Numbered from the stretch's first letter, positions 45,532-56,513 are shown. The stretch: DNA of 64,000 bases from Larkinella terrae (GCF_009668025.1 NZ_WJXZ01000012.1:124001-188000); one strand, 5' to 3'. The notes: generated by a model not told the origin, from the letters alone. Numbers and translations are program-made.

Positions 45532-46170
45532 ATGAAAAGAGGACTAGTTTTTGGAATGATTTTTCTGTTTGCCAGTGCATCCACCCTGCTGGCCCAACAA
45601 CGCTGGAGTGCCGGACCCCGGATCGGCGTCAATGTTTCGAGTCTTTACGGCAAGAGCAGCTATTATGGCCCAAAAGTCGGTTTAATTGCCGGTGGCTTTG
45701 TCAGTTACAGTTCAATCAATCATTTCGGTATTTCAGCGGACGTTCTGTATTCGCAGCGCGGAGGTAAATACGATAATCCCAGCGATCGCAGCAGCCACAC
45801 GCAATTTCTCAATTACCTGGAAATTCCCGTTGTGGCCCGTTATTACCTGAATTTGAGCGGCAATTTCCGGCCTAATTTTTTCGTTGGCCCTTCTTTGGGC
45901 ATTCTGATGGCTGCCAAACGGACTCACTCCATCAACCAGGGGCAGTCGTATCCTGATTCCGATACGAAAGACGAATTTGAACCGCTGGATTTGGGCGGAA
46001 CCGCCGGTTTTCAGGCCAATTTCAAAGTTAAAGACCGCCAGCGTTTCCTGATCGACGCCCGTTACACCCTCGGTCTTACGAACGTCAGAACGAATTCATC
46101 GCCCTGGCTCGGTAATTCAACATTCAGCTTCACGCTCGGCTACAGCTTCGGCGTAGGCCGGAATTATTAA
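45532..46170 (+). CDS. PorT-family outer-membrane beta-barrel protein
   Basis: About 212 residues from ATG 45532 (M-K-R-G-L-V-F-G); an ATG at 45511 gives 7 more residues. Signal peptide ends L-L-A-Q. The body has the OMP_b-brl_2 pattern: R-I-G-V-N-V-S-S-L near the start, alternating strands (Y-L-E-I-P-V-V-A-R-Y-Y), and ends F-S-F-T-L-G-Y-S-F-G-V-G-R-N-Y. Predicted 8-stranded outer-membrane barrel of unknown function. It is convergent with the M28 peptidase across a double-hairpin repeat. Confidence 0.85.
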   Translation: MKRGLVFGMIFLFASASTLLAQQRWSAGPRIGVNVSSLYGKSSYYGPKVGLIAGGFVSYSSINHFGISADVLYSQRGGKYDNPSDRSSHTQFLNYLEIPVVARYYLNLSGNFRPNFFVGPSLGILMAAKRTHSINQGQSYPDSDTKDEFEPLDLGGTAGFQANFKVKDRQRFLIDARYTLGLTNVRTNSSPWLGNSTFSFTLGYSFGVGRNY

Positions 46171-46176
46171 TCAACA

Positions 46177-46262
46177 TACCGACGGACTTTAGTCCGTGAG
46201 ATTTAGCTCCTATTAGAAGTTAATTCTATTTCGAGGATCTCACGGACTGAAGTCCGTCGGTA
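46177..46262. repeat. Double-hairpin palindromic repeat, family A copy 2
   Basis: Left arm TACCGACGGACTTTAGTCCG... (46177-46202) and right arm (46234-46262) are near-perfect complements. Each contains an inner ACGGACT..AGTCCGT palindrome, as in copy 1 at 2227-2316. It lies exactly between two convergent genes, again fitting a bidirectional terminator. Confidence 0.8.
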
Positions 46263-46264
46263 CG

Positions 46265-47761
46265 TTAATTTCCGTATAAGGCTTTCGCGGCTGCTTCGTA
46301 TTTGTCACCGGCGATCCACTGCGGCCGCGTCGGTTTATTGGCAATCAGCCGGGCGGTATACGAAAACGCCTGACAGAATCGGAGCAAATATCCGTAATCA
46401 ATCGTATCCGGGTTGTCAGCCGCCTGGTGATAATACTTGAATAAATCGGCGTCAAACTTCCTGAAACCCGCCGAATACGTAGGCGCCGGAATTCCTTTGA
46501 TCGCAAAATTGACGTTGTCGGAGCGATCGAACAGGTTTTGTTCGGGAGCCGGTTCTGCAAAAACGCCCAGCCCAAAGGCTTTGCTACCGGTTTCGATTTC
46601 GGTTTTTGCCCCCGTTCGCTCCAATCCCATGACCGAAACGATGGTCGTATCGCTGTACCCCGCGCCATCGCTGTTCAGGTTAAAAACCGTCTGTTTCAGC
46701 GGCACCAGCGGATGTTCGGCATAATACCGGCTGCCCAGCAAACCGAGTTCTTCCCCCGTTAACGCCAGAATCAGCACCGACCGCTTCGGACGCTGGGCTT
46801 GTAATGCTTTGGCCGACGCCAACAACGCAACGGTTCCGAAGGCGTTGTCGCGCGCGCCGTTGAAGATGCTGTCACCCGACGTATACGCCTGACCGCCCTG
46901 TTTGCCAACACCCACATGATCGAAATGCGCCGACAATAAAACGTACTCATTTTTTAGTTTCGGATCGGTTCCTTCCACCACAGCCGCCACATTGACCGCG
47001 TCGATCACCCGCTGGGGCCGTCCCGACGTCTGGATCGAAATCGTCTGGCTGGCATCTTTCAATTTCGCCAACTGGTTTTTCCCGTTATCGACCCAAAGGT
47101 GTAAAAGCGTCGGCAATTCGGTAGAAGACGCCAGCGACAGTTGTTCGCCCTGAAAGGCGCGGGTCACCACGGGCCACGGATACGTACCGCTCGTATAGAG
47201 TTCGATCAAACCAACTGCACCTTTTTCGGCGGCCAGTTTTCGTTTCTGCTCCGAAGCGGCCAGCAGTCCCCGATTGGTTGTGGCCTCCGGCGAACCGACC
47301 TGCGCTACAACAATTTTGCCCCGCACATCACGTCCGTTGTAGCCATCGGCGGCTTCGGTCAGGCCGTATCCCACATAAACCGTCTCGGCTTTCAGGTTCG
47401 TTTCCTTCCCTCCGACAACGACAAAATCCTTCCCGAACTGTAGCGAATCAGTCCCAATTCCGACTCGGGCGTAGGCCACCGGTTTCGTTTGCACGAACGG
47501 TATTTTCTGGTAGTAATCCGTTTGCCCGGCTACCGGTTTCAGACCCAGCGCCCGGAATTGCTCGGCAATATACCGGGCAGCCACCAAATTGCCGGGTTCA
47601 CCCGTCCGCCGTCCCTGGAGTTCGTCGGCCGCCAGAAACCGCATTTGCGCTTCAACTTCCGCCCGCGTGAGTTTGGCTTCAGGAACTTTGGGAACGGGTT
47701 GCGCACTGGCAACTGCCGACAGGAAAAAACCGCTTAACAAAAAGCCGAATGGTTTTAACAT
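46265..47761 (-). CDS. Secreted M28 family metallopeptidase
   Basis: 498 residues with a signal peptide ending A-S-A-Q. Di-zinc aminopeptidase signatures are present: S-A-H-F-D-H, G-A-R-D-N-A-F-G, T-G-E-E-L-G-L-L-G-S, N-S-D-G-A-G and Y-Y-H-Q-A-A-D-N-P-D-T. A PA domain is inserted at ~110-250 (V-R-G-K-I-V-V-A-Q-V). Cleaves N-terminal residues from peptides outside the cytoplasm; family M28. It lies 20 bases after the fadJ-like stop, on the same strand, so may be co-transcribed with the beta-oxidation pair. Confidence 0.92.
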   Translation of the reverse strand: MLKPFGFLLSGFFLSAVASAQPVPKVPEAKLTRAEVEAQMRFLAADELQGRRTGEPGNLVAARYIAEQFRALGLKPVAGQTDYYQKIPFVQTKPVAYARVGIGTDSLQFGKDFVVVGGKETNLKAETVYVGYGLTEAADGYNGRDVRGKIVVAQVGSPEATTNRGLLAASEQKRKLAAEKGAVGLIELYTSGTYPWPVVTRAFQGEQLSLASSTELPTLLHLWVDNGKNQLAKLKDASQTISIQTSGRPQRVIDAVNVAAVVEGTDPKLKNEYVLLSAHFDHVGVGKQGGQAYTSGDSIFNGARDNAFGTVALLASAKALQAQRPKRSVLILALTGEELGLLGSRYYAEHPLVPLKQTVFNLNSDGAGYSDTTIVSVMGLERTGAKTEIETGSKAFGLGVFAEPAPEQNLFDRSDNVNFAIKGIPAPTYSAGFRKFDADLFKYYHQAADNPDTIDYGYLLRFCQAFSYTARLIANKPTRPQWIAGDKYEAAAKALYGN

Positions 47762-47781
47762 GGTTGTGAAGTGTAAGATTT

Positions 47782-49944
47782 TCAGTTAGTTGGTTCAAAA
47801 TGACTCAGGCCCCGTTCGGCCATTTCGCGCAGCCGTGGTGTTGGCCGGAAACGTTCGCCATAGGCGTCGGCCAGCCGGTCGGCTTCCTGCACGAAGTTCG
47901 TAATTCCTACATAATCGACAAATGACAAAGCCCCACCCGTGTAGGCCGGAAAACCCCAGGCCAGGATGGAACCGATGTCGGCATCCAGCTGGGTTTGGAT
48001 AACGCCCTCTTCAAAACAGCGAACGGTTTCGAGCACTTGCCGGTATAAAAGCCGTTTTTTAATTTCTTCCACCGAAGGCTGGTTTTCGGCCAGCGGGAAG
48101 AGTTCGCCCAAACCGGGCCAGAGGAATTTCTTTCCGTCCGCCGGATATTCATAAAAACCGGCTTTTGATTTTTTGCCCAACCGGCCCAGTTCAACAAATT
48201 TTCCGCCGATCTGAAACGCCGTATCGTCTTCATTCAAGACGCCGTCTTTGATGCTTTGGCCCGAAATCTTGTGGATCAGTTCCAGCGACACTTCGTCGGT
48301 AACGGCCAGCGGCCCAACTGGCATCCCGGCCGCTCGCCCAGCGTTTTCGATCAGCACCGGATTCACACCTTCTTTCAACAACTCCATGCTTTCGGCCGTG
48401 TACATTGTAAATACCCGCGAGGTGTAAAAACCGCGCGAATCGTTGACGACAATCGGCGTTTTGCGAATTTTTTTGACGAAGTCGAGCGCCAAAGCCAGCG
48501 CGTAGTCCGACGTTTGTTTGCCCCGAATCACTTCGACCAACTGCATTTTATCGACCGGGGAAAAGAAGTGCAAGCCGATGAAATTCGCCGGTTTTGCCGC
48601 TGCCTGCGCCAGTCCGCTGATTGGCAACGTCGAGGTATTGGACGCAAAAACGCCCTGTTCCGCCAGCATCGGTTCAGCTTCCTGCGTTACCTGCGCTTTC
48701 AGTTCCCGGTTTTCAAAAACCGCTTCGATGATCAGGTCGCAGCCCCGCAGGTCTTCGGCATCGGCGGTGGTTTTGATCAGACTCAGCGCGGCTTCGGCCT
48801 TTTCCGGTGTTCCCTTTCCGCGCTCAATGGCTTTTTTGAAAACCGTCCGGGAATAGTCTTTCCCTTTTTCAGCCGCTTCGACCGATACGTCTTTCAAAAA
48901 TACCTCAATTCCGGCGATGGCGGCTGCGTACGCAATGCCCGAGCCCATCATCCCCGCGCCCAGAATACCGACTTTTTTGACGTCCGTCGCCGGAATATCT
49001 TTCGGGCGGCTGATCCCTTTATTGGCTTCGTTCAAACCCAGAAACATCGTCTGGATCAAGCCTTTGGCCACCTTCGACGTGGCCACTTTCACAAAATACC
49101 GCGCTTCGATCACCAGCGCCCGATCCATACTGACCTGCAACCCTTCGTAAACGCAGGACAGAATTGCCAGCGGAGCCGGGTAATTTCCGTGCGTTTTTTC
49201 CATGACCATCGCCGTTCCGGCACCAAAAACCCGCGCTCCCGTGGGGCTTTGCACCCCGCCACCCGGCACCTTGAAATTTTCTTTTCCGACAATTTTGCCC
49301 GTTTTCCGGTCGCGCTCGTCCCAGGGCCGCAACGGTTCGGGATTGGCCTCAATCCAGGCAAATGCTTTTTCCAGCAGTTCTTCCCGCGAAACCGCCAGTT
49401 CGTCGACCAGCCCCAGCGCCAGGGCTTCTTTCGGGCTGACGCGTTTTCCTTCCAGTAATAACGGCAGAGCGGCTTCCATGCCGAGCATGCGCGGCAACCG
49501 CTGGGTTCCGCCCCCGCCGGGTAGCAAACCGAGCGATACTTCGGGCAAACCGATGATCGCTTTCGGATTGTCGAGCGCGATGCGGTGGTGGCAGGCCAGA
49601 CAGGCTTCGTAACCCCCGCCCAAAGCCGTGCCATTGATGGCGGCCACTGTCGGTTTGCCTGTGGTTTCGATGGCCCGGAAAATGCGGTTCAGCTCGGCCG
49701 AAATTTTCAGCATTTCGGCCGGATCTTTATCGTTGTTGCGGAGGATCATTTTCAAATCCGCCCCGGCAATAAACTCGTTTTTCTCCGATGTAACGATGAT
49801 TCCTTTGACGTCCGCATCGTCGTAAGCCCGTTGCAGCGCAGCCTCAAACGCCGGAATGGAATCGTCGTTGAGGACGTTCATCGGGCTGCTGGTCATGTTC
49901 CAGCTCAGAATGGCGACGTTGCGGTTTTTAGTGTAGTTAATCAT
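47782..49944 (-). CDS. fadJ: Beta-oxidation multienzyme protein (enoyl-CoA hydratase / 3-hydroxyacyl-CoA dehydrogenase)
   Basis: 720 residues. The N-terminal crotonase domain (~1-190) has [10 protein letters not shown] and [11 protein letters not shown]. The dehydrogenase Rossmann domain starts ~325 ([12 protein letters not shown]). C-terminal catalytic and dimerisation regions follow ([16 protein letters not shown]). It hydrates trans-2-enoyl-CoA and oxidises the product with NAD. It begins 9 bases after the thiolase stop, so the two subunits of the cycle are one operon. FadJ rather than FadB is the best guess; the label is by similarity. Confidence 0.92.
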   Translation of the reverse strand: MINYTKNRNVAILSWNMTSSPMNVLNDDSIPAFEAALQRAYDDADVKGIIVTSEKNEFIAGADLKMILRNNDKDPAEMLKISAELNRIFRAIETTGKPTVAAINGTALGGGYEACLACHHRIALDNPKAIIGLPEVSLGLLPGGGGTQRLPRMLGMEAALPLLLEGKRVSPKEALALGLVDELAVSREELLEKAFAWIEANPEPLRPWDERDRKTGKIVGKENFKVPGGGVQSPTGARVFGAGTAMVMEKTHGNYPAPLAILSCVYEGLQVSMDRALVIEARYFVKVATSKVAKGLIQTMFLGLNEANKGISRPKDIPATDVKKVGILGAGMMGSGIAYAAAIAGIEVFLKDVSVEAAEKGKDYSRTVFKKAIERGKGTPEKAEAALSLIKTTADAEDLRGCDLIIEAVFENRELKAQVTQEAEPMLAEQGVFASNTSTLPISGLAQAAAKPANFIGLHFFSPVDKMQLVEVIRGKQTSDYALALALDFVKKIRKTPIVVNDSRGFYTSRVFTMYTAESMELLKEGVNPVLIENAGRAAGMPVGPLAVTDEVSLELIHKISGQSIKDGVLNEDDTAFQIGGKFVELGRLGKKSKAGFYEYPADGKKFLWPGLGELFPLAENQPSVEEIKKRLLYRQVLETVRCFEEGVIQTQLDADIGSILAWGFPAYTGGALSFVDYVGITNFVQEADRLADAYGERFRPTPRLREMAERGLSHFEPTN

Positions 49945-49953
49945 GTGAATGAC

Positions 49954-51162
49954 TTAGTTAATACGTTCAAAAACCGTGGCAACGCCCATTCCTCCGCCCA
50001 CGCAGAGCGTTGCCAGACCCACCTGTTTGTCGGTGCGTTCCAGTTCGTCCAGCAATGTGGCCGAAATCATGGCGCCCGTTGCGCCCAGCGGATGGCCCAG
50101 CGCAATCGCTCCACCGTTGACATTCAGCCGGTTGTGATCAATACTCAGTTGATTCATGTAAAATAGCGGAACGGCGGCAAAGGCTTCGTTTACTTCGAAC
50201 AGATCAATATCGCTGAGTTGCATACCGGCTTTTTTCAGCACCTTTTGCGTGGCCGGAACAACGCCGGTAAGCATAATGGTTGGTTCGGTACCGACAACGG
50301 CAAAGGCTTTAATGAGGGCGCGGGGTTTCAAACCGGTTTTTTCACCAAATTCTTTCGAACCGATCAACAAGCCAGCGGCTCCATCGACAATCTGGGAGGA
50401 ATTTCCGGCGTGGTGAATGTGGTTAATTTGTGCCAGATCGGCGTATTTCAGCAGCGCCAGGGCATCGAAACCCATTTTTCCGATGGCTTCGAAAGCGGGT
50501 TTCAATTTCGATAAACTTTCGGCAGTAGTGTCCGGTCGAACACCTTCGTCGCGGTCAAGCAATGTGACGCCAAGTTCGTCTTTGATGGGAATGAGCGTTC
50601 GGGCAAAGCGGTTTTCCTGCTGCGAAACCGTCGCCCGTCGGTAGGATTCGGCAGCAAAGGCGTCGGCATCGGCCCGACTAAAACCGTATTTGGTGGCAAT
50701 TAAATCGGCCGAAATTCCCTGCGGCACAATGTTATGACGGGCCACAATCTGCGGATTCATGAACAAAGCGCCCCCGTCTGAACCAATGGGGATGCGCGAC
50801 ATCGACTCCACCCCACCGGCCACCACGGCCTCGAACTGCCCCGAAAGGATGTAAGCGGCCGCCATATTGATGGCTTCGAGTCCGGACGAGCAGAAGCGGT
50901 TGAGCTGCACCCCGGCGACGGTTTCGGCGTAACCGGCTTCCAGCACGGCGGTGCGGGCAATGTCGGCGCCCTGTTCGCCAATGGGCGTCACACAGCCCAT
51001 CAATACGTCGTCGAGAAGTGCCGTATCGAGTTGATTCCGGTTTTTAAGTTCACGCAAAACGCTGGTCAGCAGTTGAATCGGCTGCACATCGTGAAGGGAG
51101 CCATCGCTTTTGCCCCGGCCACGTGGCGTTCGGACGGCGTCGTAAATGAAAGCCTGCGTCAT
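49954..51162 (-). CDS. fadI: Acetyl-CoA C-acyltransferase (thiolase)
   Basis: 402-residue thiolase that cleaves 3-ketoacyl-CoA to acetyl-CoA in beta-oxidation. The nucleophile is C91 in N-R-F-C-S-S-G-L-E. The C-terminal half has [18 protein letters not shown] and the second Cys in L-C-V-G-G-G-M-G. First gene of the fadI-fadJ operon, driven by a good promoter at 51217-51247. The gene name is by context with FadJ. It could equally be called fadA. Confidence 0.92.
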   Translation of the reverse strand: MTQAFIYDAVRTPRGRGKSDGSLHDVQPIQLLTSVLRELKNRNQLDTALLDDVLMGCVTPIGEQGADIARTAVLEAGYAETVAGVQLNRFCSSGLEAINMAAAYILSGQFEAVVAGGVESMSRIPIGSDGGALFMNPQIVARHNIVPQGISADLIATKYGFSRADADAFAAESYRRATVSQQENRFARTLIPIKDELGVTLLDRDEGVRPDTTAESLSKLKPAFEAIGKMGFDALALLKYADLAQINHIHHAGNSSQIVDGAAGLLIGSKEFGEKTGLKPRALIKAFAVVGTEPTIMLTGVVPATQKVLKKAGMQLSDIDLFEVNEAFAAVPLFYMNQLSIDHNRLNVNGGAIALGHPLGATGAMISATLLDELERTDKQVGLATLCVGGGMGVATVFERIN

Positions 51163-51216
51163 AAGGGTTCGTTTATTTTACCAACAACGGTATGCGAACA
51201 TACGGTCATAGAAAAA

Positions 51217-51247
51217 CAAACTTACCGGTATGGCAAATAGGCCGCAA
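51217..51247 (-). promoter_or_regulatory. Promoter of the fadIJ operon
   Basis: On the minus strand TTG (51247-51245), 20 bases, then TAAGTTTG (51224-51217) matches the Bacteroidota consensus, leaving a leader of about 50 bases to the thiolase ATG. Confidence 0.5.
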
Positions 51248-51314
51248 GTGATTGCATCAAAATTGACCGGCGGAGCGGGTTATTTCTTTCTTACCCGAAG
51301 AATTTCAGCCGTAC

Positions 51315-53261
51315 CTACAGCTCAGCGACGGCGGTTTTTTGAGTATCCAGGGAAGAAAAAGCCGAGTTTTTACTGATGTATTCCGGTATGACCAGTTTAA
51401 TAATGCGCACTAATTTATTCGCATCACCTTCGGCCAACCGGTAGCGCAGTTCTTCAAAAACGGCTTTTATTTCATTTAATTCGGGCGTATTGACGCGGGC
51501 AATCATAATCTGGGGATGATATGTCGGCAGAGTCTGTTCGTTATCATTCAATAATTCTTCAAATAGCTTTTCGCCCGGACGCAAACCGGTATAAACCATC
51601 TGGATTTCCTTGCCGACGGTATACCCGGAAAGGTGAATCATTTTTCGGGCCAGCTCGGCAATACGAACGGGTTCGCCCATATCAAAAACGAATACTTCTC
51701 CGCCTTTACCCATCGTCCCCGCTTCCAGCACCAGCTGGCAGGCTTCGGGAATGGTCATGAAATAGCGAATAATGTCCGGATGCGTTACCGTTACCGGCCC
51801 ACCGGCCTGAATCTGTTGCCGGAAAACCGTCACAACGGAACCATTGGAACCCAAAACGTTGCCAAACCGCGTCGCCATAAACCGGGTTTTCCGCAATTTA
51901 GTATCCGGATGGTTCAGGCTTTGCACGTACATTTCGGCCAGCCGTTTGGTAGCTCCCATCACGTTGGTCGGATTAACGGCTTTGTCGGTCGAAATCATCA
52001 CAAATTTCCGGACGCCAAATTGAACGGACAGATCGGCCACAATCTGGGTACCCAGCACATTGACCCGGACGGCTTCGTAAGGGTGCTGTTCCATCAACGG
52101 AACGTGTTTATAGGCAGCTGCATGAAAGACAAAATCCGGTTTAACTGCCCGAAAAATATGGTGCATCCGGGTTTCATCGGCCACATCACCAATTTTCAGC
52201 AGCAGATTTGTGTAGGCAAGAGCGGTTTTATATTCACGGCGCAGATTAAATTCAAGATCGAACAAGGCCGATTCAGCCTGATCCAGCAACACAATCGTGC
52301 GCGGTCGGTGGTGCAACAATTGCCGAACAAGTTCACTCCCAATCGAACCGGCAGCGCCCGTCACCAGCACGGTTTGATTACGCAACTGTTCGCCGGTTTC
52401 CTGATTAACGAGACGAATGGGATCGCGTTCCAGCAGATCTTCAATCCGGATGTCGCGAATCTGCGAAGACTTCAATTCGCCGTCAATCCACTGCCCAATG
52501 GTCGGAATGGTTTTGATACTGACGTGATGCGGCAGAAAAAACTCCGTTATTTCATTTTTCTCATGCTGGTCGGCGGTGTCCATCGCTAAAATCACCTGCG
52601 GCAGAACAGCCTGATTTCGGATGTAACGCTCGTACGCTTCCTGTCTCGAAATAACCTTTATGCCCTGAATGACTTTCTGAATTTTATAGGGATTGTCGTC
52701 AATAAATGCCAAAATGATATACCGTTGTGCGGAGTCCTGAACCAATGCCTTGCGCGTTAACAGGCCCGTTTTTCCGGCGCCATAAATCAACACCGGCTGA
52801 CGAATTCCGCCATTTCCGGCCATGAGTGTCCAATAGAAAGCTTTGGCCATAAACCGGCTAACTGATAAAAAAACCAGGCAGCAGAAATAATCAATCAGGA
52901 GAATGGAGAGCGGAATATAAAAATAAACCCGCCCCGACAACTGCCAGAGAATCAGCGAACCCAGCGCCGTTAGTATCACGCTTGTCGTAACCGCGTAAAC
53001 CAATAAAGTTACATCTTCTAAACTCGTGTGCCGGATAATGCCCTGATACGAGCGGAATAGCAGAAAAAACAGCAGTCGAAAACCAACGGTAACACTCAAA
53101 CAATACAAAAAGTCGGCGCGGTTAATGCCGTTGGTTTCAAAGTTGAATCGCAGAATATAAGCAACTGAGAATGATACGATGCAGATCATTACGTCGATAC
53201 TCAAGACCAGGTAACTGGACACAAAACGAGTTGCACTCGTTCTCAATAATTGATTAATCAT
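51315..53261 (-). CDS. Membrane-bound nucleotide-sugar 4,6-dehydratase (WbpM/CapD/FlaA1 family)
   Basis: 648 residues. Four membrane helices (~15-160) are followed by a first Rossmann-like domain (P-V-L-I-Y-G-A-G-K-T-G) and the catalytic extended SDR domain from ~295 (V-L-V-T-G-A-A-G-S-I-G-S-E). The active-site region is S-T-D-K-A-V-N-P-T-N-V-M-G-A-T-K, with Met in place of Tyr as in WbpM-type enzymes. It acts on UDP-GlcNAc-type sugars for capsule, O-antigen or glycan synthesis. No polysaccharide cluster is adjacent, though a TIGR01777 epimerase lies upstream. Confidence 0.92.
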   Translation of the reverse strand: MINQLLRTSATRFVSSYLVLSIDVMICIVSFSVAYILRFNFETNGINRADFLYCLSVTVGFRLLFFLLFRSYQGIIRHTSLEDVTLLVYAVTTSVILTALGSLILWQLSGRVYFYIPLSILLIDYFCCLVFLSVSRFMAKAFYWTLMAGNGGIRQPVLIYGAGKTGLLTRKALVQDSAQRYIILAFIDDNPYKIQKVIQGIKVISRQEAYERYIRNQAVLPQVILAMDTADQHEKNEITEFFLPHHVSIKTIPTIGQWIDGELKSSQIRDIRIEDLLERDPIRLVNQETGEQLRNQTVLVTGAAGSIGSELVRQLLHHRPRTIVLLDQAESALFDLEFNLRREYKTALAYTNLLLKIGDVADETRMHHIFRAVKPDFVFHAAAYKHVPLMEQHPYEAVRVNVLGTQIVADLSVQFGVRKFVMISTDKAVNPTNVMGATKRLAEMYVQSLNHPDTKLRKTRFMATRFGNVLGSNGSVVTVFRQQIQAGGPVTVTHPDIIRYFMTIPEACQLVLEAGTMGKGGEVFVFDMGEPVRIAELARKMIHLSGYTVGKEIQMVYTGLRPGEKLFEELLNDNEQTLPTYHPQIMIARVNTPELNEIKAVFEELRYRLAEGDANKLVRIIKLVIPEYISKNSAFSSLDTQKTAVAEL

Positions 53262-53389
53262 CAGTTCACAAGTTGGTAGGCACGCTATGATTTTCTATCG
53301 AAATAATTACCGGTAATTCCATTAGCCATATTTGTTTGTAAAAACAATAATATGAGTAAAATTACGTAAATACTCCGCGACAAAAACAA

Positions 53390-54301
53390 TTACTTTAATA
53401 AATTTTTCAACGCTGCTTCCAGTTCCGGAAATGTATATTGAAAAGTCGTTTCTGCACGTATTCGTTTGTTTACCACATAGTTACCTCCTAAAACAACAAC
53501 AGCCATTTCTCCAAATAACAAGCGAATGGCGAAGCCGGGCACACGGGGTAAAAAATGCGGTTTATCCAGCAGTTCTATTATAAGACGAGTGAATGTCTGA
53601 TTAGTCACAGGTTTGTCCGCAACTGCGTTATAAATTCCCTGCCAGTTCTCATCAGTAGCCGCCTGAATGTACATCCGGCACAGATCATCGATGTGAATCC
53701 AGGACATGTATTGCTGCCCCGAGCCCAGCGGAGCACCCACCCCCAGCCGGATCGGCTGCACAAGTTTGGGCAGCGCACCGCCTTCCATCGTCAACACGAT
53801 ACCGGTGCGGAGTTTGCCTGTCCGAATGCCCAACCCGGCGATTTCATCCACGGAACGCTCCCACGCCCGAACCACCTGCGCCAGAAAATCGCTGCCGCCT
53901 TCGCTGGTTTCCGTCAGCGGGCGGTCGCCGGTGTCACCGCCGTAGAAACCGGTCGCGGAAGACGATACAAACGATTGAACATGGTGTTTGCCGGAACGCA
54001 GGGCGCTGGCCAGCAGCAGTGTCGATTGGGTACGGCTATCGATGATTTCCTGTTTGCGGGCATCCGTCCAGCGCTCGTCGGCAATGGCGGTTCCGGCCAG
54101 GTGAATGATGTGGTCGGCCGTTAGAATGGCCTGCGGATCAATGTGGCCTTTCCCGACATCCCATTGATACACCGTAACGTTGGGAATCTCTTTTTTAGAA
54201 CGGCTAAGGAGCGAAACGCGAAATCCCTGCTCAAGCAGCAATTGGGTGAGTCGGCGGCCGATGGTGCCGGTGCCGCCGGTAATCAGAATTGTTTTTGCCA
54301 T
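53390..54301 (-). CDS. TIGR01777 family epimerase-like protein (YfcH type)
   Basis: 303 residues. NAD(P)-binding motif G-G-T-G-T-I-G at 8-14, then I-I-H-L-A-G-T-A-I-A-D-E-R-W-T and S-S-S-A-T-G-F-Y-G. The C-terminal DUF1731-like segment holds F-P-R-V-P-G-F-A-I-R. Typical length of this family, whose substrate is unknown. It stands as a single gene; the DsbD gene is 58 bases upstream. Confidence 0.92.
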   Translation of the reverse strand: MAKTILITGGTGTIGRRLTQLLLEQGFRVSLLSRSKKEIPNVTVYQWDVGKGHIDPQAILTADHIIHLAGTAIADERWTDARKQEIIDSRTQSTLLLASALRSGKHHVQSFVSSSATGFYGGDTGDRPLTETSEGGSDFLAQVVRAWERSVDEIAGLGIRTGKLRTGIVLTMEGGALPKLVQPIRLGVGAPLGSGQQYMSWIHIDDLCRMYIQAATDENWQGIYNAVADKPVTNQTFTRLIIELLDKPHFLPRVPGFAIRLLFGEMAVVVLGGNYVVNKRIRAETTFQYTFPELEAALKNLLK

Positions 54302-54359
54302 GACGGTTGAAGGTGGTCATGGAGTAACCAGCCGTTTCAGAAAATTGTTACCCGGTTTT

Positions 54360-56513
54360 TTATTTCAAAGCGGTCTGATTGGACACCGGCAAATCGGCGG
54401 TTGCATTGGCCGACAGGGCGTACATTTTCTTGCCTTCATCCAGAAAACCGGCAAACTTATTTACGTCCAGATCGTAGTTTTTGGGCTGAACCAGCAACTT
54501 TCCGGTAGGATCGACCAGGCAATAATGCGGCTGGGCGTTGTTGTTGTAGCGGACAATCTGCAAATCGGCGTTCTGCGCGCCGATCGTCTTTTTCTGCCTC
54601 TTGTCGTAGGTTGAGGTATACCAGTCGGCTTCCGGCAGCTCGGTTTTGTCATCGACGTAGAGCGCCAGGATCACGTAATCGTTTTTCAACCGGCGTAAAA
54701 CCGGCTCTTCGGACCAAACCCGCGCTTCCATTTCCCGGCAATTCACACAGCCGTGGCCGGTGAAATCAATAAAAACCGGTTTATTCACTTTGGCCGCGTA
54801 CGCCAATGCCTGTTTGTAATCAAAAAAGCCCTGAAGCCGGTGGGGCAACCGGAACAATTCGCTGTATTTTGGCTTTTCTCCCAATGTATTTTCCTTCTCC
54901 GTCGACGAAACACTAACACCCTGAAAACCAAAATCCTGCGTGGTTTCGGGCGGCAAATAACCGGCCAAAGCTTTCAAAGGTGCGCCCCATAAACCGGGGA
55001 TCATGTAGACAACAAAAGCGAACGTGACAATGGCCAGCAGCAAGCGGGGAATGCTGACGGTTTTCGTTTCACTATCGTGCGGCAATCGTACTTTCCCGAG
55101 CAGGTAAAAACCGATCAACGCGAAAATAACGATCCAGAACGCCAGATAAACCTCACGGTCGAGCAGATTCCAGTGATACACCTGGTCGGCAATACTCAGA
55201 AATTTCAGCGCCAGCGCCAGTTCCAGAAAACCGAGCACCACTTTCACCGAATTCAGCCAGCCGCCCGATTTGGGCAGGCTTTTGAGCCATTGTGGAAAAG
55301 CCGCAAACAGCGTAAACGGAATGGCAAAAGCCGCCGAAAAGGCCGCCATGCCAACAATTGGTTTCAAGACTTCGCCCCCCGCCGATGCAACCAGCAAGCT
55401 CCCGACAATGGGCCCGGTGCAGGAAAATGACACCAGCACCAGCGTAAACGCCATGAACAGAATTCCGGCCACACCGCCTTTTTCGGCTTTGGCGTCCATC
55501 GAATTCACCAGCGAAGTGGGCAATACAATTTCAAACAAACCGAGAAACGACAAGCCAAAAACGAAGAAAATAGCGAAAAACAGGACGTTGGGCAGCCAGT
55601 GGGTACTGACAAAATTGGCGAAAGCCGGGCCGTTAATCCGCGAAACCACTGTTCCGACCAGCACATAAATACCGATGATCGACAAGCCGTACAAAACCGC
55701 TTTCCACAATCCGTTATCCTGCTTGGTGAAGTAGCTCACCGTCATCGGAATGATCGGGAAAACGCAGGGCGTCAGCAGGGCGAGCAGGCCCGACAGAAAT
55801 GCCGCCACCATGAATCCGAGCAAGGATTCGGGCTTTTGGGGCTGATTCGTTTCGAGTTGTGGGATAGCGACTGGTGCCGCTGATGAGACGGTTTCCGAGT
55901 CGGTTTTTACGGTATTGACCGACGGCGCAACAGCCACTTTGGTAGTCGTATCTTTGGGAGTAGAAACCGCAGCGGGCTCGCCCGTGGCAACGGCTTCCGA
56001 CGTGGGAGCAATCGTCGCCGGAGCATCCGCAACGCCGGTGGTTTTGATGGCAACTTTAAATTCCTGCTCCGTGGGGGGCAGGCAAGTCGTTCCCGAGCAG
56101 GTCTGGTATTCAATGGAGCCTTCGATCACCGGATTAGGTTTCAGGACCTTAACCTTCTGAACCAGTGCCGCTTTGTTTTCAAAAAACCGCACTTTGCCAT
56201 TCCAGACTTCTTCAAATTCTTCTTTCGGTGCCAGGGAAATAAACGCGCCAACTTTTTCGAAACTGCCGTTTTCCTTCAATTTCAGCGTAGTAGGAATCGG
56301 GCCCAGATCCGGGTCCAGATCCGAAGAATAGACGTGCCAGCTTTTGTCGATCGTAGCATTCATTCGAATTTCCACCACATCACCGACCTTCGCTGCGGTT
56401 TTTGATGCCGTAAACGTCCAATGCGTCGGGTCCGGCTGAATTTGCGCGGAAGCCGTGGTCAGCGCTACGAGAAAAACCGTCAGAAAAGAGAAAAAACGAC
56501 CAACTTGTTTCAT
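54360..56513 (-). CDS. dsbD: Thiol:disulfide interchange protein DsbD
   Basis: 717 residues. Signal peptide, then a DsbD-alpha-like N-terminal domain (~25-170, E-Y-Q-T-C-S-G-T-T-C-L-P-P) and a Pro/Thr-rich linker. The membrane domain (~225-500) has eight helices and the L-T-P-C-V-F-P-I-I-P-M-T-V-S-Y-F motif. The C-terminal thioredoxin-like domain has G-H-G-C-V-N-C near residue 588. It carries electrons from cytoplasmic thioredoxin across the inner membrane to periplasmic thiols. This order is the complete three-domain DsbD. Promoter box at 56558. Confidence 0.94.
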   Translation of the reverse strand: MKQVGRFFSFLTVFLVALTTASAQIQPDPTHWTFTASKTAAKVGDVVEIRMNATIDKSWHVYSSDLDPDLGPIPTTLKLKENGSFEKVGAFISLAPKEEFEEVWNGKVRFFENKAALVQKVKVLKPNPVIEGSIEYQTCSGTTCLPPTEQEFKVAIKTTGVADAPATIAPTSEAVATGEPAAVSTPKDTTTKVAVAPSVNTVKTDSETVSSAAPVAIPQLETNQPQKPESLLGFMVAAFLSGLLALLTPCVFPIIPMTVSYFTKQDNGLWKAVLYGLSIIGIYVLVGTVVSRINGPAFANFVSTHWLPNVLFFAIFFVFGLSFLGLFEIVLPTSLVNSMDAKAEKGGVAGILFMAFTLVLVSFSCTGPIVGSLLVASAGGEVLKPIVGMAAFSAAFAIPFTLFAAFPQWLKSLPKSGGWLNSVKVVLGFLELALALKFLSIADQVYHWNLLDREVYLAFWIVIFALIGFYLLGKVRLPHDSETKTVSIPRLLLAIVTFAFVVYMIPGLWGAPLKALAGYLPPETTQDFGFQGVSVSSTEKENTLGEKPKYSELFRLPHRLQGFFDYKQALAYAAKVNKPVFIDFTGHGCVNCREMEARVWSEEPVLRRLKNDYVILALYVDDKTELPEADWYTSTYDKRQKKTIGAQNADLQIVRYNNNAQPHYCLVDPTGKLLVQPKNYDLDVNKFAGFLDEGKKMYALSANATADLPVSNQTALK